64,000 nucleotides of DNA from Bombyx mori. Taxonomy: Eukaryota > Arthropoda > Insecta > Lepidoptera > Bombycidae. Under the pieces are notes generated by a model that worked only from the letters and a program-made list of their open reading frames with translations, had not been told where the DNA came from and ran no database searches. Where the stretch lies: contig NC_085111.1 in assembly GCF_030269925.1 (NCBI RefSeq), forward strand, positions 3,340,142 through 3,404,141, read 5' to 3'. Below, piece by piece: positions 21,216-34,033 of this stretch (its first letter is position 1; each line of letters begins with the position of its first letter). Position numbers and translations under genes: made by a program.

Positions 21216-21694
21216 ATCTATATTGTACCATAAAGCGATGAGAATAAATGGACGGATTTATTACATTGTATTGATTTAACCATCAACTAGCATTAGATAT
21301 TCCATATTATGACCTTACCTTACCTTTAGTAATGAAATCTATACTAATATTAATATAAAGCCGAAGAGTTTGTTTGTTTGAACGCGCTAATCTCAGGAAG
21401 TACTGGTCCGATTTGAAAAATTATTTCAGTGTTAGATGATAGCCCATTTACTGAGGAAGACTATAGGCTATATAACATCACGCTAAGACCAATACAAGCG
21501 GAGCACCAATAAAGAATGTTTCAAAATCGCGGTTTTTTTTCCCTTTTAAGCGGTTTCACTGCGTACGCTGCAGAAACGGTTAGAGTTTCGCTAAAATAAT
21601 GTATAACAGAATTGTTCCCCTTCAAGAGATCTAAAAAAAAGTCCTCCGCAGCATATATCTGTATGTTAAGGTTGGCTCACTATAACGTCAGGCG

Positions 21695-21838
21695 ATGCTC
21701 GACTTCTGCGAGTCCACCATCTCGCAGAAGGAGGCGGCGGAACGGGAGAGGGAGAGCTCTTCTTCCCTCTCGGCGCCGTGCCGCCGCCGTCGGGCCGGGG
21801 GTCGGAGGAGGGCGTTTGTCCAGCTCCAGCCCCTATGA
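21695..21838 (+). pseudogene. C-terminal fragment of R1-clade LINE ORF2
   Basis: Forty-seven codons matching the end of the 1082-aa ORF2: MLDFCESTISQKEAAERERE is identical, then an Arg/Gly stretch and a divergent last ten residues (FVQLQPL instead of the ARTSRPL end). It is a dead 5'-truncated copy with no catalytic domain. The first Met is simply internal to the parent protein. Confidence 0.88.
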
Positions 21839-22317
21839 GGAGGCAGTCTCCTCCCGGTGATGGTCACGGGGCGACCTAAGGGGGTTGAGGCTGCGCCGCA
21901 CGCTACCGTCACTCTAGCGCGCTGGCACCAGGAGGACGGGACGGCGCGTCGGCGGCTGCGGACTGCGATGCGGTCCGCATTTTCGTCGTCGAACATACTA
22001 TTGAAGAGCAACCCGGTCGGCGGTGTATCGCGTTCCGACCCGGCAGGCTGGTTCTGGCCCAGCGGGGTATCCCGGAACACCAGCGGCACCGCCCGGGCGG
22101 CCTGGTAGGGCCGCCGTACCGCGGAGACTGACGTCGTTGGTCGTCGACTGGTTGTAGTGTTGACCGCGGGAACCCCCCTACTCTGAACGGGTTCTGACCC
22201 CGGACGGAGATCGGACGTCGGGTGTAAGAGTGCAGGGGAGTCGTTTAGTGGGTGGGCCCTAAAATCCTTGGGCCCGCGATCTGCTCTCAACACCTGCAGA
22301 TCGTTGAGTCTCACATA

Positions 22318-22342
22318 CCCCGCGCGCCCCCTAGGCGCGGGG
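22318..22342 (+). other. Perfect stem-loop near the 3' end of the R1-clade LINE
   Basis: CCCCGCGC (22318-22325) pairs with GCGCGGGG (22335-22342) around a 9-nt loop. It lies about 30 nt before the poly(A) of the truncated copy. The long copy ends before this point and lacks it. A role in 3'-end recognition by the reverse transcriptase is only inferred. Confidence 0.7.
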
Positions 22343-22489
22343 ACCTCGTAGGAGGTTCGGCCCACGGCCAGAGAAAAAAAAAAAAAAAAGGCTCACTATA
22401 ACGTTTTTTATGCTAACCGAATTTGTTCTAAAATAAAGCATTATTTGTGAACTATTCCACACGGACGAAGTCGCGGGCAAAAGCCTAGT

Positions 22490-23650
22490 ACTGAATAAAT
22501 TTTACTTCTAATTCGTATTTCTTTTGTTTCGCGATTGTCAGTTTAAATTGGTCTAGTAGTACTGTAGACAATAAATGGATTTCAAAGAAACAGTTGAATG
22601 AAAGACAGGGCTTTTAATTGAAGACTCGCTTCTCACATTGAAATGAAATTAATCTTGTGTTTTAAAGTGAACAATTCTAGAAGTGATTCGTCTGGAATTT
22701 AAATTAGTAACAATTTATAATTCTTATCGGATTTGCAGCCCTAGCGGATTTACAAAATACCTTTCGTAAATGATTTTCTAGATTTTTCTTTTACTTTTTC
22801 TTCACTGTTTCATTAAAAACTACTTCAAAATTTAATAACGGTAAAAAACGCCACGTTCTTCAATAAGACGTAATCGCATGAACATGTAATATTATGTACT
22901 AATATGTAATTTGTTAAATTTAGGTTTAATCTAAATAAGATCATTATGCAAGGGCTGTGTAAAATTTTGATAACATTAATTAATAATTTAATGTTAGGTT
23001 CAATTAAAATCACGGCAGCGTTCGTCGCGGCGGAAATACGCGCGTCACGCCCGTAATTATGATACGGATTTTCTGTATGGTTTAAATTGTAAGTCGTAGC
23101 GTTTTGTAATCCTGTTTTATTTATTGACTAATTGAGCAAATAATTCGAAATGTGAAAATGAATTAATATTGATTGCTTTGATTATTAGTGGTAGATCGTG
23201 TTAAGAACACAAGAGTTATTGCCTATTTCTGCCGGGAATCAATAATGCGTTTCGATTTGAAACGAAAGCTACGAAGACGCTAATGCCATAGAGATTCGCT
23301 TTAAATCGTGTAACCCCGTCAAAATCAATTAATAAACTCATCTAGTAGGGGCATATGAGATTTCTCTAAGTTGTATATTTCTTTTATATTTTTTAATTTG
23401 GTCACGTTTTCATTGGTTTCTGTTGGAACTCACATAGTCTGACGACCCGAAAAATCACAGTCTAAGTATTTATTGTCCCCGCTCGCCAATCACTCCGCAA
23501 AAATCATATAGAACAGACGAGTGCACGCACTCCGCAACTACGACCTTAAGCACCCGGTGCCAGATACCTTACTTAAAACGTCCTAAAATCACCTCCCTCA
23601 AATTAGACTTGTAACTTTTGTAAGCTATAAAGTATGAGTGCATTGCTATA
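22490..23650. other. No gene seen
   Basis: AT-rich DNA; a faint Bm1 relic (CCTATTTCTGCCGGGAAT) near 23220. Confidence 0.6.
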
Positions 23651-23651
23651 T

Positions 23652-24074
23652 ATATATTTTTTTTATTGCCTTTGTAGGCAGACGGGCATACGGCCCACCT
23701 GATGGTGAGTGGTTACCGTCGCCCATGGACTTCAGCAATGCCAGGGGCAGAGCCAAGCCGTTGCCTACCGCTTAATACTCTCTACAAGCCTCGTTTGAAG
23801 AAGGACATGTCATAGCGCTCGGGAAACACCGTGGAGGGGAGCTCATTCCATAGCCGTATGGTACGTGGCAAAAAAGATCTCTGGAAACGCACTGTAGATG
23901 ACCGCAGTGGCTCCAGGTAGTATGGATGAACTCTACTCCGGTGGCGGGCGGTGCGATGGTAAAAACGAGATGCTGGTATCATCTCGAACAATTCCTCAGA
24001 GCACTCCCCATGGAACATACAGTACAAAATACAGAGGGAACCAAAGTCCCTCCGCAGACCCAGAGGCTCCAAAA
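23652..24074 (-). mobile_element. Truncated Jockey-type LINE tail (C-terminal RT remnant)
   Basis: Matches the last 420 bp of the element at 59240-61128, including the open C-terminal codons EPLGLRRDFGSLCILY through FFKRGL, then the 3' UTR and T run on the plus strand. Only a few substitutions separate them. It is a dead 5'-truncated copy. Confidence 0.88.
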
Positions 24075-24339
24075 ATAAATAAATATACGTCGTAGTTTGG
24101 CTCGACAAGATTTTGACTTAATCACGCAACCACATCCTCAACATACTTTAACATTCAACATGCAACAATTTCTAATTCAAACTTTTAAAAGCTTATCACT
24201 TGCACCGGTACCGGTTAAATATAACGACATCAAAACCTCAGACGTAACATGTACCGAAACACCCAAACATTTTAGTTTTAAGCCGGCGATCTTTTGATTT
24301 AGTACCTGTACTTGATACTCAAACTACTATTGGTTTTTT

Positions 24340-24440
24340 GTCGTCGAAGGCAAACAAGCCTTCGGTTCATATTATGGTGACTGGTTGCTGTCGCTTATGG
24401 CCCAGTAAGCGATGTTAGGACCACAGTCAGGCCATTGATT
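24340..24440 (-). repeat. Old Jockey-type LINE tail relic
   Basis: Diverged words of the same tail (AGCCTTCGGTTCATATTATGG, GACTGGTTGCTGTCGC spacing). Confidence 0.45.
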
Positions 24441-24908
24441 ACTACTAAATACCATTTTCCATATTCGCTTAAGTCAGCCATACTGTTCAGAAAGTACTCG
24501 AGTAGGGTAGTTTATTTCAGAGCCTGCCTGATAAAAACATGTTTTTATTGTACTGAAACACCTCTCACTTCCTATCTAGTGTTAAGTGATCGAACGAATC
24601 AAAGTGGTAGAAGGTTCTACAGTAAATCATAAAAACTCATCTTTGAAACCAGAACTTATCATTATAATAATGTATATTTATTCAAGCCTCTTAAAATACA
24701 AACACGTACAAGAATTTATAACACTAGTATAATAATATACATAGCTTTTTTATGAGGTACACAATAACAATATTCCCTGACTTTTATGCTAGGAAAACCT
24801 GTGTTATTAAGGTCAGTGGTTCACTGCTTCGCGACAAAATATATTGAAAATTGAGATATATTGAAGCGTATTGTATATAAATTAGACTCCGATGGTACAG
24901 ATTTACAG

Positions 24909-25129
24909 ATAGCCAAGTTTTTTTTTTTTTTTTTTTTTTATTGCTTAGATGTGTGGACGAGCTCCTAGCCCACCTGGTGTTAAGTGGTTACTGGAGCCCA
25001 TAGACATCTACAACGTAAATGCGCCACACACCTTGAGATATAAGTTCTAAGGTCTCAGTATAGTTACAACGGCTGCCTCACCCTTCAAACCGAAACGCAT
25101 TACTGCTTCACGGCAGAAATAGCCAAGTT
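24909..25129 (-). repeat. Bm1 SINE, 5'-truncated, with target duplication
   Basis: Copy 24920-25118 is flanked by ATAGCCAAGTT (24909-24919 and 25119-25129), an 11-bp duplication. The truncation point differs from the common CCACCAGT end. Confidence 0.9.
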
Positions 25130-25159
25130 GAATTATACGGGTAGTGAGATCCTTAAGTT

Positions 25160-25360
25160 TTTCTTACTATGGAACGTCTGCTCACAACCCATCTGGTGGT
25201 GTTTGGTCAGTGTCATGGGCATTAGCAATGCCAGTCAATTCGCTGTGCACCATTGAGGACTCTCCAGACCACTTTTTAAAGCGTTTTCAGTCCGGAATCG
25301 TAGGATAAGTAGCAAAAGCTATCTCTGGAAACACACTGATGTTGGCCATTATCCCAAAAA
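25160..25360 (-). repeat. Old Jockey-type LINE relic (tail and RT C-terminus)
   Basis: Follows the order of the 59.3-kb element (tail, ACTCTCCAGACC block, CTCTGGAAACACACTG block) with many changes. Confidence 0.55.
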
Positions 25361-25760
25361 ATCCACAGAAAACGGTTTAATATAAGTTCGACCGCATATC
25401 ACAATAAGGGGTTTAACGTCACTAGTTACAATTGGTTTCTAGCTCGTGCGTCCATTTATGTCCCAAAAGAAAAATGTATTTTAAAACCAATAAAAGGAAT
25501 CGGAGCCGACCGAGAGCAATCTCCGCAGTAATAACTCTTGAAGAATCATTAAGCCGGCCTTTCTGATCCCCGACGGCAATGGAACGTGTGCTCAGTGCGG
25601 AAATTAAGTCGAAATAAGGGTTAGGTAATCAGTTTAACGCAGCGCAATCTAACCTGCCCGACGAAACGATCGGAAGCCATACCCTGCAATATTAATCACA
25701 ATTTTGTATAGGGTTAGCCGTAAAGCCGTAATATAGAATATTGTATAAACTATTTAGTCA

Positions 25761-25970
25761 TCTATACTAATATTATAAAGAGGAAAGATTTGTTTGTTTG
25801 TTTCGAATAGGCTCCGAAACTACTGGACCGATTTGAAAAATTATTTTTCCATTAGAAGCCGACATTGTCCCTGGTGAACATAGGCTACTTTAAAAAAAAA
25901 AAAAAAAATTATTTTTTTGGTTTCATGTGTGTTTTAATGTTTCCGAAGCGAAGCGAGGGCGGGTCGCTAG
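25761..25970 (+). mobile_element. Helitron-like non-autonomous element, short
   Basis: Starts TCTATACTAATATTATAAAG and ends GGCGGGTCGCTAG followed by T. The 3' end differs from the 9.5-kb family, but the 5' end and the ACTGGACCGATTTGAAAAATT block are shared. Confidence 0.82.
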
Positions 25971-27029
25971 TCTATAAATATATTTGTATTAATTATGTAT
26001 TTTTGCGGATATATTTGTGTTTAATTTATATTTCAACGCATCCACCATTATTTACACTGCACTATCTTTGGTTGACTGGTAGAGAATACCTTACGAATTA
26101 AGTCCGCCAATGTAAATAATAAATAAATAAAGCGATGCTGGAAATTGGATGGACTAATTCAGAGCAGATGTTATTTTAGTTAGAAGTTTAAGCGCTGAAA
26201 ATTTCTCCGCTGTATTATAATATAACAAAAAAAAAAGTTTTTATACAGCCCTATTCAGTCGGGTTATTGAAATGTCATGTGAAATATTACAGAAGGAAGG
26301 AACCCTAGTTAGAGGATAAGTTTGAAAAGCCGATAGTCTTTGTTAATAAAAATTATAGGTGGAATTTTGCGATTGTTGAAAACCCTAACTGAAATCTAAC
26401 AGTTTTGTATTATAACCACAAAGGCGATAGCTCGTAGCTGTAATTAAGTAATGATTATTATTAATACAAGTTCACCTACACGACCTAGCCTTTTTAGTAG
26501 GCGCGAATATTTCGGTATTTATTTAAAAGGGTCATTTATAACTTTACAATATTACGAAAAAATTAATTATAAAATTTAATTAAGAATTTCAAACAGTTTT
26601 GTATGTAAAGAAAGAATAATTAGAGAGTCCATAGAATAATTTAGTTAGTTAACATGCAAAAAAAATTTTTTGTAGATCGTTATGAAAAGGCTTTTTGTTT
26701 GAAACTAAATTACTTTAATTTCGATGAAGACTCAATTAATTTAAAAAAAAACAGCAAAAAAAAGAAAGTTTTAATTACAATTTTTTAACCCTTATGAACT
26801 ACTGAATGTAAGAACTTGTCCGTCACTATGTCAGAATGATAAAAAAAATTCAGAAAATTATTATCAACAGTGTAATTGGTAGAAAAAATAGTCGTCATTT
26901 CCTGAATTAATTAAGTACTATATTCGTTTTTCGATTCTTTTGTTTTAATGTCTTCTAGACTCTTCCAGGAATGATTACGGCATACACTTGAACAGTATTT
27001 ACTTGGCACTTTATTCTCAATTTGACCAC
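25971..27029. other. No gene seen
   Basis: Very AT-rich intergenic DNA with homopolymer runs. Confidence 0.6.
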
Positions 27030-27285
27030 GGACTTTATTTAAACATTAAATAAAGTTTGACTATAAACAAAGAGATTATGTCGAGTCACATATGAGTGTA
27101 TGTGTTGTGTCAAATACATGGTAGTGTTTGTAATGTCTTTTTATTGATAGAATTAATAAAAAAAATACATTTTGCACTTCTCTCTATATTCTCTGTAAGT
27201 GTGAAAAATATTAAACTCCTCCGTCCGCGCAATTTTCGTAAAAAGGGATACAAAGTTTTTGCTTCACGTATTAATACATAAATGA
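27030..27285. repeat. Unclassified dispersed repeat, copy 1
   Basis: About 250 bp similar to 62010-62285, best in the last 110 bp (TTCTCTATATTCTCT... to GTTTTTGCTTCACGTATTAA). No coding frame. Probably the end of a larger transposon or a MITE. Confidence 0.75.
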
Positions 27286-27490
27286 TTGAATTAGCAAAGC
27301 AACAAAAGCATTGTGTTGATGATATCTAGTTTTTCAGTAAAATCGATAAGAACGGAATTTCAGTCAATACTATACAATTCAAGCTTAGACTCCACATCTT
27401 AAAATGGGTGGCGGCATTCACGTTGTGATATCCAAAGCCTCCGGAAACCGCATAGCACTAGGTGGGTCGCGAGCTCATCTAGGCAATTGA

Positions 27491-28899
27491 AAATGGCATT
27501 GCTCATCTTCGTTGATACAAAATATTGTGCAATAGTTCTAGTGCGTCTTATTAATCAATTACGATACTACTATATTACATATGTACTTCACGATCCAAGG
27601 TTAAAATGTTGACTACATTTTAACTTGAAATTTATTAAACTTATTAACATATATAATTAACTGCGTATGGATGTCGGATTTCAAATAGGTAGGTTACCCT
27701 AGTATTTTGTATAGTGAAGTAATTGATTTTACATTTAATTTGATCAGAATGAATTCATACTGACACACTTGCAACTGTAACTTGTTATTTGCCTTTTTTT
27801 ATCATTAAAAATTCGCAACCGCTCAACGTGACGTATTTCGACTGCTCTTCAATGTGAAAAACGAGTCATTGTATTTTGTACTTTGTACATGAGTATTTTC
27901 CAAAGTTAATATCGGTTGTTTTTATTTCTCACGATGTGTACACGCGGCCAGAGTCCTGATGTTAGTTGCAACTGCGCGCAGACACTCGTCAGAGAATCAT
28001 GAATTTGAATCCACAATTCATTTGCACATTTGAACGTTTGAATTTGAACATTTGAACATTGGAATATTTCGTGGCAGATTTTAAGCACTTACGTGCGGCA
28101 GATTTTAAGCCCTTTCGCGCGCCAATCTCGTTAACAATAAACGAACATAGGATTTCAAACTAGTAAAATGAGGCAGTGTCTCGCTGTGATGATGAATTTA
28201 TGAAAACACACATATATCTGTTGAAAGGAGACGAGACCCCACCTTTGATCTGTACCAAAAGCATTTCCCGTCATCACAACAAAAACCTCGACGGAATAAA
28301 CGACGCACAAACTAATGAGACAAAAAATAAACAAACCTTTGTAATACTAATTTAAATTGAATAAAAAGAAATAACGTAATGTAACTTCATTATAAACACA
28401 ACAAAAAACCTTTCGGAAATAGATCAAAAGACCCAGAATAGAAAAAAATAACAACTTAACATCATCACTCTGACATTCAATATTATCATTCAGAATCGCC
28501 ATGATAGATCGCGATACAAGTCTACGGACAAAGACAATTAATATTAATCACATTGTCGATTTAACTAATAATTTATTGGACAAATTACAATCACGTTCAC
28601 GTCGTGTCTACTCTCCGGTCACGGAGCCATAAATTGTCTGCTAGATGACATCGTTTAAATCACTAGCTTTAAGGATAAGTCGTATAGTTTAAATTAATCA
28701 TTTTATTGATCCTCCTGAAGGGTTATCGTAATTCCTTTTAGTAGAAGCAAGCTGGTGGTGGCGTAGTTTTCAATGTAATGGGGATTGGGATGGGATTTCT
28801 TATTGGTATTAGGGGATATCACATCGTAGGGTCAAGCTATTTGTTTATAACAACAGCCCGCTGGGCTTGCTAACAACTGTCCGGGTAAGAGGTCTAACA
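27491..28899. other. No gene seen
   Basis: AT-rich unique DNA. A reiterated GAACATTTGAA-type motif lies at 28020-28060. A Bm1 relic ends at 27490. Confidence 0.6.
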
Positions 28900-29268
28900 G
28901 CTGAAGTATAGCTGTTTCGCGAGTGCATCGTCCACTGGAACAAAGTCTCGACCCACTGATATGATTCAGCGAGAAACTCAGCGGGCATCTATTGGTTAAT
29001 TGTCTCGTCGAACTCTTCGACGTGTTAGCACTAGTACCGAGCGTAGACTATAAGGATGAGGGGCAAGGATGAGGGGGCGGTCTGCTCTTAACGTATTTAT
29101 GAAGTTGCCATTGCCTAAATGAGGCTTGTTAGGTCTTCTTCGGAGGCACTCGGGCACCTGTTAGCAAATCCCACCCCTCCTAGCTGAGCCTTGCTCGCCC
29201 ACCTGTCCTGGTGAAACTGGGAAAGCCTCCGGGCCACCAGTAATAGTTCAATCATAAAAAAATGGGCT
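28900..29268 (+). repeat. LINE 3' end, BMC1-related subfamily
   Basis: About 370 bp collinear with the 62.7-63.0 kb copy on the other strand: GAGAAACTCAGCGGGC block, CGTCGAACTCTTCGACG block, then the CCACCAGTAAT tail and A run. Confidence 0.72.
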
Positions 29269-29321
29269 ATAAAATCTGAGCAAGCACGAAATCTAAGCAG
29301 TACATATATATCGCATCCTCA

Positions 29322-29573
29322 ATATTTTTATTGCGTAGATGACCAGCCCACGGCCCACCGGGCGTTAAATAGTTACCAAAGCCATTGATTGACGTATATT
29401 CAGACTTGAGGCCTACTGCAATTCCATTTTTAACTGGTTTGATTACACGATGCTATTCCTTCATTGTAATTTCATTAAAAAAATTGTTCTCTGCATGCAA
29501 GATTTGGACACCGGCATAGTGGCATCGCTGGTTACGGGTACAGCGGGCGTCTTATACTTTAGGCCACGACTTA
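29322..29573 (-). repeat. Bm1 SINE relic, middle deleted
   Basis: Left tail (TTTTTATTGCGTAGATG) and right head (TACTTTAGGCCACGAC) are recognisable; about 200 bp of body is missing. Confidence 0.65.
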
Positions 29574-32149
29574 TAGTAAAAACTAAGTTCCACTTTAGAC
29601 CAGGTGAGCGTCAGGCTCTAGATAGAACCTGAAAAGGTAGTTACCGTTTAGTGAATTAAATAGTAATTAGATTAAGCAGTGCAATATATTAACGTTTTCC
29701 CGTCACGGAGCTGAGAACTCATTATTGTGAGTCTGGCGCTTACATAATCAAGTATTCCTATAAACGGGCCCAATCGTTGATTCAGTCAAACCCCCCGCAT
29801 TAATCCGTAATGGATACGGCCCATTACTTCTTGTTATGAAGATTTCGTGAATTTATGCGCTAGTAAGTTATCATTGGGGAGACATTTTAGTTGATATTTT
29901 TTTATGAGTAGGTATTTTTTTTATCGTTTTTCGTGTGTCGTAGATTTGGTTAAAACTGCGTTATCTCTTACATCTCGTTATTACAATAATTATTCCCGAA
30001 ATTTCGTCACGAAATACATGTTATTCGTCGTTATATGAATTAAGCTACCTACCGTCTTTTTTTATAAAAAAAAACTTAAAATTTCGCACTGGCGTACGTC
30101 CTTGTGATGTAAAAGATCACCTGATGTTAAGTTGTTATATGAGCCAATAGATATCACAGAGACCATAGTGGGCGCCACTTTGGGACATAAGATCGAAATT
30201 TCAATTGTTAATACATATGTGTGTTGGCAATTCGAAACGCTATGGTGTCAGGTTCTATATTTTCATGTACGTATGTATATTTGTTATCATCCCTTATGTA
30301 TGTTTCCGATACACATAGTACAGGAGAAAATTCGTCCGATGTGGTTTTGTATAATAACCAACCACTTATAGTAAAGACTAAAGACTAAAGACAAGTCACT
30401 AAAAAAATTAAAAAAATGAATGTATTCTTCACAAATATATTCTTTTAAACATCGATATATGTATATTCTGAAGTAAAAATAAATCCATAATTATTTCAAA
30501 AGTTTTCCATTTTTGGAAGGCTAGTCTAATTATACTTTGATTAGGTCAAATACGAGCCCAAGTTCTCGAGCTAGTAACTTAAAGGCAATCTTCGACAGAT
30601 CGGTTTGCTGTAGATAAGCTGGTCCGGTAAAGCCTTTAAATCGAGCACGACCACCGGATAAGCCGGAACTCGATCGTCTTGCAGCAAAAAACTTGCATTT
30701 CAATGGAGATTATACTCAGAGTGGTTATCCAAGAACCGAGACCGTAATTGCACGATTATTTTATAAAAACGTTGGATATTCTTTTACTTTTAAAGTGGAT
30801 ATTTCGAAAGATTTCCTATTCTTGTTGCTCTAGATAAGCCACCTGGCGCTAAGTGCTCAACGGGCCCTGTTACCATTAAACGCAAACCACACACCTCGAG
30901 AAAAGCACAGTCGAAACCTCAAGTGTATTGTGTAACTACTTTTCCACTATTCAAATCGGGAACGAAAAACCGCTCTGCGACAAAAATAAACCTGTCTGTA
31001 GCTGATCATTCGCACTAACACAAGTTAATTCCATTCTTAATCCCTCTGTTAGGTATCTATCATACGTATCTACCGCGTAATGTCACCGACTTCCTTAAGT
31101 CGCGAATTTGATATCGAAGGGCAGTATGTTTACTTTATTGCACATATTTAATAAATAGTTGAGGTGTTCTTTCTGCTCTTTAAATCTCTAGTAGCGGAGG
31201 GACTGTTCCAGCTACTCTTAGATTGGTGGACGAGCTCACGGTCTCAACGTGAGAGAATTTGCTAATACTGACATAAATGCGATGTTAAGCTGCATCATGC
31301 AGAGCCTTGCAAAACTCCTACAGGCGTAAGGCGTAGTCATAAATTACACTAAACGATACAATCTTATAATTTTGCCATAAATGTGTTTCGATAGGTCTAA
31401 GGTACATGGCCCATCTGGTGAAAACCCATTAAATTTCATTTTACCTATTACCCCAATTAAAGCAGGTAGGTAAAAAGACATTATATGAGAAGCCAAGGCT
31501 CACTCCAGCTGTAGAGCAGGTCGCCAGCGGAATAAATAAGTAGTCCCATTGGCCCGAAAACATATAAGTCATAAATCATACGGCACCCGGAAAATCTGCG
31601 CTCACAATAAAATCTCAATTGAAATAGCGAATGTCCTTGAAAACTACACTATTAAAGACGGATGCAGCTAGTTAAAGCCCGTATTGCGATGTAGCCAGCT
31701 CGGTACATCGCAGTACAATGAACGAAGCTATTCGCATCCGACAATAATCGGGCACCACAAGTCGTACGTGTCCCATTGGGCTTAATGGAAAAATTACGTT
31801 AATACTTTAGAAGCATTTGATTTCTGTTGAAATGAAAAAAACTGAGAACAAAATCAGGCGCTTTTAGCTTCTCAGTAAAACAAGTCTTTCGATATTAATA
31901 TATTTGCGTTTATTTATTTGTATTAAAGATTTTTAATAATTTCGTGTTAAGATTATGATTCAATTCCAGTGTTTTAGGACGTACGTATTACCTGTCTATC
32001 AAATAATTATTGCTTTTTATACAACCAATAACTTTGCCTAAAGTGATATTTCCGACAGACTCAAACAATTGAAGATCTTAACTGTTGTATTGGACTACAT
32101 TGGTAAACGATCTAATAGACTTTTCACATGATGAATGAATTGTCTTATA
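29574..32149. other. No gene seen; faint SINE/LINE relics
   Basis: Mostly unique AT-rich DNA. Traces of Bm1-type words lie near 30120 and 30840, and BMC1-type words near 31220. Confidence 0.5.
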
Positions 32150-32240
32150 TAATGGTTGTCCCACCTTTCAACCTGGAACGCACGAATCTTTCGCGGCAGA
32201 ACTGGACAGGATGGTGGTATAGGTTTCGTGGTGGAATAGA
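32150..32240 (-). repeat. Bm1 SINE relic
   Basis: Diverged CCCACCTTTCAACCTGGAACG and GGATGGTGGTATAGG words. Confidence 0.5.
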
Positions 32241-33424
32241 TACCACCATCAATACAAAAATAGGATAGATCCATTTTTTTCCGTCGCGAAATTAATATAT
32301 TTGTAACTACCGCCGCAAATATAATTGTAACAGGTTTCGATGCACAATAATACACTGCATAACATAATGTATCCCAAGATTTATAGCTTTTGCGAGTTTG
32401 GTTTTTATTTTTAAGTCCCTATCTATCGGCAAGCGAAACATCTAATCCCGGTTCACAGCCTTACTTTGAGTTTTTCTATTATGATTAGTTGAATCAGTCG
32501 GGCCACCAGTAATCTCTCAAACATAAAAAACATACTTATCACACCGGAGATTCATCTCTTCCCTTTTTATGGTCTCCAAGAGTTCCCGCGAGGTATTGAC
32601 TGGCCCACAGTACAATTTCGTTATTGTTTCTTTGCGTCCAGCTCATGCGAATATTGACGTTATTATACGATATCATTCTTTACTCACTCAAGTTGTCAGC
32701 GAGCACGTGACGGATGTCCCCAGAATAATTGGTATAAGTGCCTATGAGATTTGAAAACCGGTATAGTCGCTTGATACGAGTGCTTCATATCTCTTATCGT
32801 TTGGGCCACGAATATTTATTAATTAGCTTTAAAGGCGTTGAATTTATTTGACTTGCAGATGCGCAACCCACGAATATTACAAATTTATGAATGGATGTGA
32901 GTCATATTGTAAATGTAAAGGCGGCTGAGACACCATCTGTTCTACAGATGTTACTATCCTTTGATTTTTGTAATCGTCTCTTGTTTATTTTGTTTAACTA
33001 ACTAAAATGCCTTTACAAATGTTTGATTATGAATTTAGAAATCGATACGGGGCTATTTATAAATCTTAAATAAATGTTGGGCTTCTTCAATCACATCAGT
33101 ATTTTAGGAAATTCAATGTTTCTTTCCATTTTGGTCCGCTATGCGTTCTTAGACGAATCGTCCGATTAAGTTTAAGTTAAGTTTTCTGATTAAGAAACTT
33201 TGCTCAGGTATTTGTGTTCCAGGGCAATATTCTGTGGGTAATTTTTGCCAATTCATGTTATCTGGTGTGCTAGTAGTTTTAATCAAACATATCACAATCG
33301 AACGCGGCCGGATTTTACTAGTTGCAAATTTTGAGAAGCATTAACATTTGCTCTCTCTGTATGTGCTCTACGCTTTGAATCTCTGATTTCCCTTGTATGT
33401 ATTATGATTGATAATTTTATTAAA
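32241..33424. other. No gene seen; Bm1 relic words
   Basis: Scattered Bm1 head-like words near 32650-32815 on the minus strand, otherwise unique DNA. Confidence 0.5.
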
Positions 33425-33836
33425 GTCGTTGTGGCCTAAAGGATAAGATGCCCGGTGTGTTCGTACCTATACAGCGATGCGACTGGGCCGGTGTTCGAAT
33501 TCCGCAGGCAGGTACCGATCTTTCTGATTACTGACGTACTTAGCAAAATTTTCACGAATGGCCTCACCTTAAAGTAATAACATTGTGTAATAACTAAATG
33601 ATGCCCGCAAAAATTATAAATTGCGTAATCACTGCTGGGCCTGTACGAGTAGGTACCACCACCCTACCTATTTCTGCCGCGTAGCAGGAGTGCATTTCGG
33701 TTTGGCGGGGCAGCCGATGTACTGTAAAAGCTGAGACTTGGAACTAATATCTTAAGGTGGGTTGTTGATGTCAGTGGGCCCTAGTGTCCATTTAACACCA
33801 TGTGGATCGTGAGCTCCACCAATATTAGCAATAAAA
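33425..33836 (+). mobile_element. Bm1 SINE, old, nearly full length
   Basis: Head GTGGCCTAAAGGATAAG, body with many substitutions and small deletions, and a degraded tail. Confidence 0.82.
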
Positions 33837-34033
33837 ACAAATATTTCTGAAATCTTTGTGTTAGACGGATCCTTTTACCACAATCTGCATATTCAGTGTA
33901 AATTTTTCAATCTAATTATGTTTGATTGCAAACACAATTTATGCTAAATGACACTAAATACTACAAGGCCAAATTACACTTAATAGTAGAAAAACAGCTT
34001 TACAATAATTACTATTTTTTTATAATATTATGT

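Larger units (their letters stand above)
21689..22389 (+). mobile_element. 5'-truncated second copy of the R1-clade LINE family
   Basis: Holds the last 47 codons of ORF2 (21695-21838, ending QLQPL and TGA) and a 3' UTR of about 535 bp with an A run. It is closely similar to the end of the 12.7-19.6 kb element but on the opposite strand. It is flanked by GGCTCACTATAACGT (21674-21688 and 22390-22404), a 15-bp target duplication. The empty site is visible inside the Helitron at 9541-9569. Its 3' UTR extends about 170 bp beyond where the long copy ends. Confidence 0.92.
21338..22489 (+). mobile_element. Helitron-like element carrying a nested R1-clade LINE
   Basis: Begins TCTATACTAATATTA and ends in CTAG followed by T, the usual termini of lepidopteran non-autonomous Helitrons. 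It holds the conserved words for an ACTGGTCCGATTTGAAAAATT block and a CGCGGGCAAAAG end. A truncated LINE at 21689-22389 splits it. Without the LINE it would be about 435 bp, matching the copy at 9464-9888 on the other strand. No transposase remains. Confidence 0.82.

Noticed and set aside
23898..24095. 65-codon plus frame at the short Jockey copy
   Set aside because: Shadow of the minus-strand RT C-terminus, repeated identically at 59.5 kb.
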